Below, in pieces: positions 1 through 6,348 of a stretch of 7,211 nucleotides of DNA (the stretch's first letter is position 1; each line of letters opens with the position of its first letter). The stretch covers positions 1 to 7,211 of the forward strand of contig CAAGML010000168.1 of the NCBI GenBank assembly GCA_900771035.1, given 5' to 3'. The notes below the pieces were generated by a model. The model was given only the letters and a program-made list of their open reading frames with translations, was not told the origin of the DNA and did not search any database. Source of the stretch: Bacteroidales bacterium (GTDB taxonomy: Bacteria > Bacteroidota > Bacteroidia > Bacteroidales > Paludibacteraceae). The position numbers were made by a program, and so were the translations under genes.

Positions 1-172
1 GTGTTGTCGGTGCAATTCCGAAAACAAGCCATCCTCCTTCCGTATTGAGGAAAGCACATGCAGAGTGCATGCCGTCTTTCAACTCTCCTGTAGTCTTTTT
101 CAGTTCAAGTGTACGAGACTCATTGCCAGCTATCAGTCTCTGAATATCATCTATGGTCATTCCGTCTCTCAT
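1..172 (-). CDS. AlbA_2 (Schlafen-type) DNA-binding domain protein, 5' part only
   Basis: The first 57 codons of a leftward gene are present; the rest lies beyond the left edge. The start is the ATG at 172-170; a second in-frame ATG (residue 5, 160-158) could also serve. The peptide has the pattern of an AlbA_2 domain (PF04326): a short helix (DDIQRLIAG), then ESRTLELKKT (residues 19-28), then LKDGMHSACAFLNTEGG and a hydrophobic strand ending in FGI (residues 50-52). Such domains occur at the N-terminus of predicted transcriptional regulators with an ATPase-like or RecG-like C-terminus, and in Schlafen-like proteins. Which subfamily this is cannot be told without the C-terminal part. It diverges from the helicase gene, with a possible leftward -7 element at 249-256. 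The domain call is from recognised motifs and is fairly secure; the cellular role is open. Confidence 0.8.
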   Translation of the reverse strand, partial: MRDGMTIDDIQRLIAGNESRTLELKKTTGELKDGMHSACAFLNTEGGWLVFGIAPTT

Positions 173-248
173 TTAGTCAAACTATTTTAACTGTTATATG
201 TGAACCAACGGTTTACGTCATATCCGACAAACCGCCCGTTCCACGTTG

Positions 249-256
249 CAAAGTTA
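249..256 (-). promoter_or_regulatory. Putative Bacteroidetes -7 promoter element for the AlbA_2 gene
   Basis: The minus strand reads TAACTTTG followed by CA, a full match to the Bacteroidetes -7 consensus TAnnTTTG. It lies 77 bases before the ATG at 172, implying a leader of roughly 70 bases. No clean TTTG lies at the expected 19-21 base spacing upstream; the nearest TTG (275-273) is 16 bases away, so the -33 half is weak. Confidence 0.5.
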
Positions 257-349
257 CAAAAAAGTTCCGAAACAACACAGTAATTCAACACTATTTTTTG
301 AAGAACCTGTCCACACTACAATTTTATTGTCAAAATAATACGTAATCTC

Positions 350-380
350 TTTGCTATTCAAAAAATTATCCGTACCTTTG
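350..380 (+). promoter_or_regulatory. Bacteroidetes-type promoter of the DEAD-box helicase
   Basis: TTTG at 350-353 and TACCTTTG at 373-380 are separated by 19 bases, matching the Bacteroidetes -33/-7 consensus (TTTG, 19-21 bases, TAnnTTTG). Transcription should begin a few bases after 380, leaving a leader of about 50 bases before the ATG at 437. The leader holds small inverted repeats (GCC/GGC at 405-407 and 411-413, flanked by GGGT/ACCC at 398-401 and 417-420). Confidence 0.8.
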
Positions 381-436
381 CAGCCGATTTTTCACAAGGG
401 TGTCGCCATCGGCAAAACCCAGATAAACATTATAAA

Positions 437-2182
437 ATGACTTTTGAAGAATTAAACCTGAGACCTGAACTTATACTCTCTGTCAACGAGTTAGGGTTCG
501 TATCGCCAATGCCTGTGCAGGAAAAGGTTATTCCTTTTCTCCTTGACGACACCGAACGTGATTTGGTGGCTTTGGCGGAGACTGGCAGTGGAAAAACGGC
601 AGCGTTCGGTCTACCGATACTGAATACCACCGTGTTGGAGGACAAACACATTCAGGCATTGATACTCTCGCCTACACGTGAACTGTGTATGCAGATTAGC
701 AAGGATATAGCCTCATACGGCAAATATCTGAAAGGAGTGAAAGTTGTACCAGTATATGGCGGCGAGAATATCGTGGCACAGTATAAACAACTTGACGTTC
801 AGCCTCATGTGCTTGTGGCAACTCCTGGACGACTGGTGGATTTGATAAACCGTGGCAAGGTTCATTTGGAGAATGTGCGGACTTTCGTGCTGGACGAAGC
901 TGACGAGATGCTTGACATGGGTTTCAAGGACGACCTCGAGACAGTGATGAAGCAATTGCCTGAAAATCACCGTTCCCTGATGTTCTCAGCCACAATGCCT
1001 CGCGAGATTGCCGAGATTGCCAACAACTATATGCGTGACCACGAGGAGATAACCATAGGTACACGCAACGCAGGTGCCGAGAACGTGGAACACATCTTTT
1101 ATATGGTTAAGGCTGACGACCGCTATCTTGCCCTGAAACGCATTGTTGATATAAATCCCGATATTTACGCCATAGTTTTCTGCCGTACACGTATGGAAAC
1201 CAAGGAGGTGGCAGACAATCTGATAAAGGACGGCTACAACGCAGATGCCTTGCACGGCGACCTGACACAGGCGCAGCGTGACACGGTCATGAACCGTTTC
1301 CGTGCAAAGTCACTACAGGTTCTCGTGGCAACAGACGTGGCAGCACGTGGTCTGGACGTGAACAACCTCTCGCATGTCATCAACTACAACCTTCCTGATG
1401 ACATCGAAGTCTATACCCATCGTTCCGGGCGTACTGGACGTGCCGGGAAAAAGGGCATATCTATTGCTATCATTCACCAACGTGAGCAATACCGCATACG
1501 CAAAATCGAGAAAATCATCAAGAAGCAATTCCGCCGTGAACTTGTGCCTACAGGTCCCGATATCTGCAAACGACAGCTCTTCCATCTCATCAAGCGTATG
1601 GAGTTCGCTGAAGTTAATGCCGAGCAGATTGACATATTCATGCCCGAGATTACCGCAAAACTCTCATACCTGAGTAAAGAGGAGATTATCTCGCGTTTCG
1701 TCTCTTTGGAGTTCAACCGTTTCGCTGAGTATTACAAAGGCGCAGGGGACATCAACATCAAGACTGAGGAGAAGAAGAAGAGAAGCGACTCCGACGACAG
1801 AAAAGCAGACAGGAAGTCAGATAGGAGATCTGACAAGAAAGATGAGAGGAAGACCAAGGAGAAAAAGGGTAGGGCAGACGAGAAAAAGAATAGGAAAGAG
1901 ACCAACGTTAATCCTTTCATTGAGGCAAAGAAGAAAAACGCACCCCCTAAGCGCGGCAAGAAAATCCGTATGAAAATACATTATGGTTCAAAGCATAACG
2001 CAACTCCCCGCAACGTGCTTGGTCTCATCAACAACTACACCAACGACAAGTCCATTTTCGTCGGTGACATCGAAATCACACCGCATTTCACCTTCTTTGA
2101 TGTCTATGCTGATCAGGCAGAGAAGTTACTTGCGGCGTTTGCTGGGGCAAAAGGCCGTGGAATGAAGGTCGAGCTGGCTTAG
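437..2182 (+). CDS. DEAD-box ATP-dependent RNA helicase with DbpA-type RNA-binding domain
   Basis: A 581-residue ATP-dependent RNA helicase, expected to remodel RNA duplexes in ribosome assembly, cold adaptation or mRNA turnover. All core motifs are present: a Q-motif region (FEELNLRP to PVQ, residues 3-28), motif I AETGSGKT (47-54), Ia PTREL (79-83), Ib TPGR (129-132), II DEAD (153-156), III SAT (184-186), V ATDVAARGLDV (298-308) and VI HRSGRTGRAG (328-337). A lysine/aspartate/arginine-rich linker (about 442-510) joins the core to a C-terminal domain (about 511-581) that resembles the DbpA/CsdA/YxiN RNA-binding fold (PF03880). The architecture fits the CsdA/DbpA group; I do not assign deaD or dbpA because RNA specificity cannot be read here. 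The ATG sits about 50 bases after a good promoter. The 3' end interlocks with the convergent acyltransferase gene, and an intrinsic terminator follows at 2205-2237. All eight linker arginines use AGA/AGG, unlike the rest of the gene. Confidence 0.96.
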   Translation: MTFEELNLRPELILSVNELGFVSPMPVQEKVIPFLLDDTERDLVALAETGSGKTAAFGLPILNTTVLEDKHIQALILSPTRELCMQISKDIASYGKYLKGVKVVPVYGGENIVAQYKQLDVQPHVLVATPGRLVDLINRGKVHLENVRTFVLDEADEMLDMGFKDDLETVMKQLPENHRSLMFSATMPREIAEIANNYMRDHEEITIGTRNAGAENVEHIFYMVKADDRYLALKRIVDINPDIYAIVFCRTRMETKEVADNLIKDGYNADALHGDLTQAQRDTVMNRFRAKSLQVLVATDVAARGLDVNNLSHVINYNLPDDIEVYTHRSGRTGRAGKKGISIAIIHQREQYRIRKIEKIIKKQFRRELVPTGPDICKRQLFHLIKRMEFAEVNAEQIDIFMPEITAKLSYLSKEEIISRFVSLEFNRFAEYYKGAGDINIKTEEKKKRSDSDDRKADRKSDRRSDKKDERKTKEKKGRADEKKNRKETNVNPFIEAKKKNAPPKRGKKIRMKIHYGSKHNATPRNVLGLINNYTNDKSIFVGDIEITPHFTFFDVYADQAEKLLAAFAGAKGRGMKVELA

Positions 2183-2712
2183 ATTTTGAATTTCTCAGGA
2201 TAACGCGCCTGTTCTGCGGAATAGGCGCTTTTTATTTGTCTGATATCCCCATCTTTGTCGCCTGTCAGATGGAATATCTGACTGATACCCACCGCCTTGT
2301 TCTTGTAATCTATATACGCCAACGCTACTGGCACCTGCGCTTTGCTGGCAATATGGTAGAAACCCATCTTCCAGTCTTTGTTGGCCTTGCGTGTTCCTTC
2401 AGGTGTGATGGCTATGTGATACGACTCGTTCTCTTCAAAAAGGCTTGCCAACTCCTCCGTCAGGTTGGTGTGTGTGTCACGGTTGACAGCCACACCCCCT
2501 ACACGCTTCATAAAACTGCCGAAAGGAAAGCGGAACCAGTCGTCTTTAATCAGGAACTTGGCCTGTATCCCCAGTGTCGAACGGTACAAGAGTCCGTAGA
2601 AGAAGTCCCAGTTGGACGTGTGAGGCGCAAGCACTATTATGCACTTATCGGGAACATCTGCTTCAATAGCATGCCATCCCAATACCTTTAATATCTTAGA
2701 AGCCAATCTCAT
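2179..2712 (-). CDS. PlsC-family lysophospholipid acyltransferase (compact)
   Basis: This 177-residue protein carries the signature blocks of glycerolipid acyltransferases (PF01553): HTSNWD (residues 31-36), the HX4D catalytic motif with His31 and Asp36; GGVAVNRD (72-79), matching the block with the conserved arginine; and PEGTR (104-108), the acceptor phosphate-binding block. The expected reaction is acyl transfer to a lysophosphatidic acid-like or other lysolipid acceptor at the inner membrane face. It is shorter than classical PlsC (about 240 residues) and has no obvious long N-terminal membrane helix, as in other short Bacteroidetes members often annotated 1-acyl-sn-glycerol-3-phosphate acyltransferase; the true acceptor is uncertain. 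The ATG at 2712 lies inside the end of the FAD gene (17-base overlap), making it the last gene of the leftward operon. Its stop codon overlaps the helicase stop on the other strand, and its last codons contain the helicase terminator. Confidence 0.88.
   Translation of the reverse strand: MRLASKILKVLGWHAIEADVPDKCIIVLAPHTSNWDFFYGLLYRSTLGIQAKFLIKDDWFRFPFGSFMKRVGGVAVNRDTHTNLTEELASLFEENESYHIAITPEGTRKANKDWKMGFYHIASKAQVPVALAYIDYKNKAVGISQIFHLTGDKDGDIRQIKSAYSAEQARYPEKFKI
2205..2237 (+). terminator. Intrinsic terminator of the helicase gene, inside the opposing acyltransferase CDS
   Basis: GCGCCTGTTC (2205-2214) and GAATAGGCGC (2219-2228) form a 10-bp stem with one G-U pair, closed by a TGCG tetraloop and followed directly by TTTTTATTT (2229-2237). 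This is a textbook Rho-independent terminator for rightward transcription, 22 bases after the helicase stop codon. On the minus strand the hairpin is followed by GTTATCC rather than a T run, so it should not stop the leftward operon. The sequence also encodes residues near the C-terminus of the acyltransferase (the KSAYSAEQAR region). Confidence 0.85.
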
Positions 2713-4228
2713 ACGCTATTCTTTCTGCTATACGTTCACCGTCAACGGCAGACGATGTTATTCCTCCTGCATACCCCGAACCTTCGCCGGCAGGGTAAAG
2801 TCCTTTGACCTGCGGGTGCTGCAGTGTCTCACTGTCTCGTGGTATTCTGATTGGTGACGAAGAACGGCTCTCAACACCTACAATCAACGCCTCGTTGGTC
2901 AGAAAACCGTGCATCTTTTTGTCGAAATCACGAAATCCTTGCTGCAAACGTTTGGAGATTATGTCAGGCAACCAGAAATGCAAAGGTGACGAGACAATGC
3001 CCGGAAGGTAAGAGCATTGTGGCAAGTCAAATGACACCTTACCTTTGACAAAATCGCCAATTCTCTGAGCAGGAGCGGTCTGAATGCCTCCGCCATTGTT
3101 CACAAAGGCTGTATGTTCAATGTCGTCCCTGAAAATCAATCCTGCCAATGCGCCGTATTTCTGATATTCTTCGGGCAAATCCTCCGGGTGAATCTCCACC
3201 ACGATTCCTGAATTAGCAAAAGGCGAATTTCGTTGCGAAGAGGACATCCCGTTGACCACGGTATGCTCCTTCTCTGTCGAGGCAGGTACTATATGTCCAC
3301 CGGGACACATGCAAAATGAATATACCCCACGTCCATCAACCTGCGTCACAAGCTGATAGGATGCCGAAGGAAGGTATTTAGTGTCCATCTTGTGGTACTG
3401 TATCGAGTCTATAAGTTTCTGAGGGTGCTCAACCCTGACACCCAATGCAAAACCCTTTGCCTCAATAGCTATGCCAGCTTTGTCCAGCATCATATACACA
3501 TCCCTCGCCGAATGACCTGTCGCAAGAACGACACGGTTGCATTCGCAAACCTCGCCACCGCTGATTATCACGCCTTTAACAGTTCCATTCTTGATAATAA
3601 TATTTTCCACACGACTATTAAATCTTATCACTCCACCACACTCCGTAATAGTATTGCACATACGGCGTATAACCTCTGGAAGACGGTCTGTACCTATGTG
3701 AGGGTGAGCCTCGTACAGTATCTCATCCTGCGCTCCGTGGACATGGAAAATCTCGAAAATCCTTTGGTTGTTGCCTCTCTTTTTTGAGCGTGTGTATAGT
3801 TTGCCGTCCGAGAAAGTCCCTGCACCCCCCTGACCAAAACAGTAATTACTCTCTTCATCAAATGCCTCATTTCGGTTTTGCAAGGCTATGTCCTGTTTCC
3901 GGGGCAGAATCTCCTTGCCTCTTTCGAGTATTATCGGCTTGATGTTCAATTCTATGAGCCTAAGTGCACAGAAAAGTCCAGCAGGTCCCGACCCTACAAT
4001 AATCACCTCTGGACGGTTGGTAACGTCTTTATATTCAAAGCTGTTCTCATACTTCAAAGGATTGTCGGCAGGCTCGACATTAAGCAACACGTTTATCGAA
4101 CGCCCACGAGCGTCAATGGATTTCTTTATAATTCTGAAAGAACGTACTTTACCGTGCGTCTCACGCTCCATTGCACGTTTTATCTCATGCTCGTTTGCCG
4201 CCTGTTCCGGTGTCAGTTTCAGTATCAT
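2696..4228 (-). CDS. FAD-dependent dehydrogenase, COG2509 type
   Basis: A 510-residue flavoprotein. An N-terminal region (1-72) with the segment RSFRIIKKSIDARG precedes a Rossmann dinucleotide-binding motif VIIVGSGPAGLFCALR (75-90; G79, G81, G84), and Glu102 in LERGKE is the likely FAD ribose ligand. Further landmarks are CFGQGGAGTFSDGKLYTR (130-147), ATGHSA (236-241), CMCPGGHIVPAS (306-317), ESRSSSP (453-459) and the C-terminal FAD-contact segment GEGSGYAGGI (481-490). This matches the COG2509 group of predicted FAD-dependent dehydrogenases, commonly annotated NAD(P)/FAD-dependent oxidoreductase; as far as I know the natural substrate is not established. No membrane segments are apparent, so a cytosolic location is likely. 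The ATG is 3 bases after the mntP stop and its 3' end overlaps the acyltransferase start by 17 bases, so it is translated as part of the operon. Family assignment is strong; the reaction is unknown. Confidence 0.92.
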   Translation of the reverse strand: MILKLTPEQAANEHEIKRAMERETHGKVRSFRIIKKSIDARGRSINVLLNVEPADNPLKYENSFEYKDVTNRPEVIIVGSGPAGLFCALRLIELNIKPIILERGKEILPRKQDIALQNRNEAFDEESNYCFGQGGAGTFSDGKLYTRSKKRGNNQRIFEIFHVHGAQDEILYEAHPHIGTDRLPEVIRRMCNTITECGGVIRFNSRVENIIIKNGTVKGVIISGGEVCECNRVVLATGHSARDVYMMLDKAGIAIEAKGFALGVRVEHPQKLIDSIQYHKMDTKYLPSASYQLVTQVDGRGVYSFCMCPGGHIVPASTEKEHTVVNGMSSSQRNSPFANSGIVVEIHPEDLPEEYQKYGALAGLIFRDDIEHTAFVNNGGGIQTAPAQRIGDFVKGKVSFDLPQCSYLPGIVSSPLHFWLPDIISKRLQQGFRDFDKKMHGFLTNEALIVGVESRSSSPIRIPRDSETLQHPQVKGLYPAGEGSGYAGGITSSAVDGERIAERIAYEIGF

Positions 4229-4231
4229 ATT

Positions 4232-4798
4232 TTACGACAATAACAAATGTTCTATAAAAATCTTAACACCTATACCTATGAGTATCAAACCACCTATCAG
4301 GTTGACATTCACCCTGAAACGCTTGCCAAACTCAATGCCAATAACACAACCTAATATGGTGATTATGAAACTGCCTAATGCTATTATCGCAGCGCCTAAC
4401 GCCAGAATTTCGCTGTAAGAGATGAACAGTAGCCCAGTGGCGAGTGCGTCAATGCTGTCTGCAACGGATAACATCAAGAGCATTTTGATTGACCCGTACG
4501 GGGTGTATTCCGACACCTTTTCGCCGTTCCTGAAACTTTCGATTATCATCTTGCCGCCTATGTACCCAAGAATCAGAAGGGCAATCCAATGGTCGTAATG
4601 TCCAATAATATCGACAAAACTAATGCCGACGGCCCAACCTATGACAGGCATAATCCCCTGAAACCCACCGAAACACAGAGCCATCAGCAATATGCGTCGC
4701 CAATTATATCGCCCATAGGCAATTGAGCCTGCCACAGAGAAGGCAAGGCAATCCATTGCCAACCCGATTGAGAGTAATATCAGTTCTAATATTGTCAT
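4232..4798 (-). CDS. mntP: Manganese efflux pump MntP
   Basis: A 188-residue integral membrane protein of the MntP (formerly YebN/DUF204) family, which exports Mn2+ and protects against manganese excess. It has about six hydrophobic segments arranged as two repeats. Each repeat carries the family's acidic motif: GLAMDCLAFS (residues 12-21, with Asp16) and SVADSIDALATG (111-122, with Asp114 and Asp117), the residues expected to line the metal path. Length equals that of E. coli MntP (188). An in-frame ATG upstream would give 213 residues but overlaps the preceding gene by 74 bases and adds a polar tail; I chose the ATG at 4798, which gives a normal hydrophobic start (MTILELILL) and lies one base after the DUF3109 stop codon (TGACATG). 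There is no room for a yybP-ykoY manganese riboswitch directly upstream, so any metal control would act at the operon promoter. Confidence 0.93.
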   Translation of the reverse strand: MTILELILLSIGLAMDCLAFSVAGSIAYGRYNWRRILLMALCFGGFQGIMPVIGWAVGISFVDIIGHYDHWIALLILGYIGGKMIIESFRNGEKVSEYTPYGSIKMLLMLSVADSIDALATGLLFISYSEILALGAAIIALGSFIITILGCVIGIEFGKRFRVNVNLIGGLILIGIGVKIFIEHLLLS

Positions 4799-4799
4799 G

Positions 4800-5390
4800 T
4801 CATTTGAATTGCGAGAATTGCTTTTCGTATGCGTCAGCAGCCAATTCCAGTTCTTTATACCAATCCTTGCCAAACCGTCTTATCAATGGCTCTTTCAGGA
4901 ACTTATAAACTGGCAGTTTCAGCGCACAGCCTTTACGGACTGCACATTGGCACACGTCCCAACGGTGATAGTTTACAGCTGTGAACTTCTCGTATTTCTT
5001 GACCCGGACAGGGTAAAGATGGCACGAGACAGGTTTCATAAAGTCTATTTTCCCCTCACGGTATGCCTTCTCAATCGCACATTTGCAACAGCCGTCCTCT
5101 TTGTCATGAAAAGCAAACACACAATCTTTGCCATCAACAATCGAAGTCACCATCTCGCCCTCTGGGTCAATATACGCAACACCTTGTTCATCAATTACTT
5201 TACGACTTTTCTCTGGCAACATATCCCATATCTCAGGCAGCACCTCCTCAATCTTCCCAATCTCCTCAATCTCTAACGGGGCACCACAGTCACCCTCAAC
5301 GCAACAGATGCCCTTGCAACTGTCAAGGTCACAGCAAAAACGTTCCTCAAACAGGTCAAACGAAACCACAGTGTCTTTGATTTCTACCAT
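4800..5390 (-). CDS. DUF3109 family cysteine-rich protein
   Basis: A 196-residue protein with 14 cysteines, resembling the Bacteroidetes DUF3109 family (PF11307) and more distantly YkgJ-type cysteine-cluster proteins. The cysteines fall in groups: CC-X4-C-X3-CC-X4-C at 19-35, Cys90, CCKC at 101-104, CHLYP at 123-127, CQC at 147-149 and Cys155. The spacing suggests a metal or Fe-S site, but the metal and function are not known to me. No signal peptide or membrane segment is visible, so it is probably cytosolic. The ATG at 5390 lies about 55 bases downstream of a good Bacteroidetes promoter (5478-5447). It is the first gene of the operon, and its stop is one base before the mntP start, which suggests translational coupling and perhaps a common role in metal or redox balance (inference). 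Confidence 0.88.
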   Translation of the reverse strand: MVEIKDTVVSFDLFEERFCCDLDSCKGICCVEGDCGAPLEIEEIGKIEEVLPEIWDMLPEKSRKVIDEQGVAYIDPEGEMVTSIVDGKDCVFAFHDKEDGCCKCAIEKAYREGKIDFMKPVSCHLYPVRVKKYEKFTAVNYHRWDVCQCAVRKGCALKLPVYKFLKEPLIRRFGKDWYKELELAADAYEKQFSQFK

Positions 5391-5446
5391 AATCTTCTGT
5401 TTTTCAAGTTATAAAGACTCTGTCAACAGTGAAAGCTTTGTCTATG

Positions 5447-5478
5447 CAAAGTTACATATTTTTCTACAAATATCCAAA
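5447..5478 (-). promoter_or_regulatory. Promoter of the DUF3109-mntP-FAD-acyltransferase operon
   Basis: On the minus strand TTTG (5478-5475) is followed after 20 bases by TAACTTTG (5454-5447), a full match to the Bacteroidetes -33/-7 promoter. Transcription should start near 5441-5443, giving a leader of about 50 bases before the ATG at 5390. No other convincing promoter was noted between the operon genes, which are too tightly packed for one. Confidence 0.8.
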
Positions 5479-5543
5479 ATTCCCACACATTATTTTATAT
5501 AAAAATAATTCAGGAAAATGACCTTAGTCTGAGTTTTATTTAG

Positions 5544-5551
5544 TAACTTTG
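5544..5551 (+). promoter_or_regulatory. Putative -7 promoter element of the nuclease-GNAT pair
   Basis: TAACTTTG, followed by CA, matches the Bacteroidetes -7 consensus and lies 26 bases before the ATG at 5578. No TTTG is found at the proper distance upstream (around 5520-5525), so the -33 half is weak; this may mean lower activity or a need for an activator. The leader would be only about 20 bases long. Confidence 0.6.
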
Positions 5552-5577
5552 CAAGCTGAAACAATAACCGCCTTACT

Positions 5578-6348
5578 ATGTCGAAACAACGTTTCCTTTT
5601 TATATTTTTCGGGTTGTTGGCAAACCTGACGCTCCTTGCACAAGACAATGACCGATTGTCATTTGCACAAACCGCCGACAGCGTAAAAGCATTGCAGATA
5701 AGCCACATGGCTTATACTGTCAGTTGGAACTCAGACCTAAATATCCCCAATTGGGTGAGCCATTGCCTGACACGTGACGAGGTGACGAAAAAGGCAGTGT
5801 CACGGAAAAACACTTTTCGTGCAGACCCTGATGTGCGCAACTGTCCGACTACGAAGGAATATACAAATTCCGGTTATGACCGTGGTCACATGGCTCCTTC
5901 GGCAGATATGCTGTGGGACGAGAATGTGCAGAAAGAGTGTTTTTATATGTCGAATATGTGTCCGCAAATCCACAACCTCAATGATGGCTGCTGGGGTGAT
6001 TTGGAGAATAGGGCGCGCAAACTTGCGAAACAATACGATTCGCTGTATATTTGCGCAGGTCCTGTAGTCTTCAAACCGTCATGCGTTGACAGATACATCG
6101 GCAACAATTACAAAATCCTTGTGCCTCGTGCGTTCTTCAAGGTCTTCATTGTCAAGGTTGACGGCACATGGCATGGCATAGGTTTCGTGTTTACACATGA
6201 GGAACGTCCGTACGGTGTTGACCTCAAGGGCTATTGCTATACGATAGACGAGGTTGAGCGGCTGACGGGCATTGATTTTTTCTACAACCTGCCTGATGAT
6301 ATAGAGTCTAAGGTTGAATCATCCTTTAATTACGACATCTGGAAGTGA
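5578..6348 (+). CDS. Secreted DNA/RNA non-specific endonuclease (NucA/Serratia type)
   Basis: A 256-residue nuclease of the beta-beta-alpha-metal NUC family (PF01223), expected to cut DNA and RNA without sequence preference using Mg2+. The catalytic motif DRGHMAP is at residues 101-107 with His104 as general base. The metal site is the segment NLNDGCWGDLE (133-143), where Asn135 is the likely Mg2+ ligand and Glu143 a supporting residue. Residues 1-21 form a signal peptide: basic SKQR, a hydrophobic core FLFIFFGLL and cleavage likely after LLA before Gln22, a common Bacteroidetes pattern; there is no lipobox cysteine. The mature enzyme should act in the periplasm or outside, plausibly in scavenging nucleic acids. 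Several cysteines (63, 89, 121, 128, 138) could form disulfides after export. The stop overlaps the GTG start of the next gene by 4 bases. Confidence 0.93.
   Translation: MSKQRFLFIFFGLLANLTLLAQDNDRLSFAQTADSVKALQISHMAYTVSWNSDLNIPNWVSHCLTRDEVTKKAVSRKNTFRADPDVRNCPTTKEYTNSGYDRGHMAPSADMLWDENVQKECFYMSNMCPQIHNLNDGCWGDLENRARKLAKQYDSLYICAGPVVFKPSCVDRYIGNNYKILVPRAFFKVFIVKVDGTWHGIGFVFTHEERPYGVDLKGYCYTIDEVERLTGIDFFYNLPDDIESKVESSFNYDIWK

Noticed and set aside
109..345. Rightward open frame of 78 codons
   Set aside because: It overlaps the AlbA_2 coding region on the opposite strand and the intergenic promoters, and shows no protein-family features.
2236..2691. Rightward open frame of 151 codons downstream of the helicase
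   Set aside because: Shadow of the acyltransferase gene, whose catalytic motifs on the other strand are unmistakable; it also starts right after the helicase terminator.
3392..3787. Rightward open frame of 131 codons
   Set aside because: Antisense to the middle of the well-supported FAD dehydrogenase gene, with no family resemblance.
3888..4418. Rightward open frame of 176 codons
   Set aside because: It lies antisense to the start of the FAD gene and the end of mntP, has no recognisable domain or promoter, and looks like a reading-frame shadow.
4796..4802. Search for a manganese riboswitch (yybP-ykoY) in front of mntP
   Set aside because: Only one base separates mntP from the upstream gene, and the operon leader of about 50 bases is too short for that riboswitch class.
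4232..4873. Longer mntP frame of 213 residues starting at 4873
   Set aside because: The added 25 residues are polar, overlap the DUF3109 gene by 74 bases and are absent from typical MntP; the ATG at 4798 gives the usual 188 residues one base after the upstream stop.
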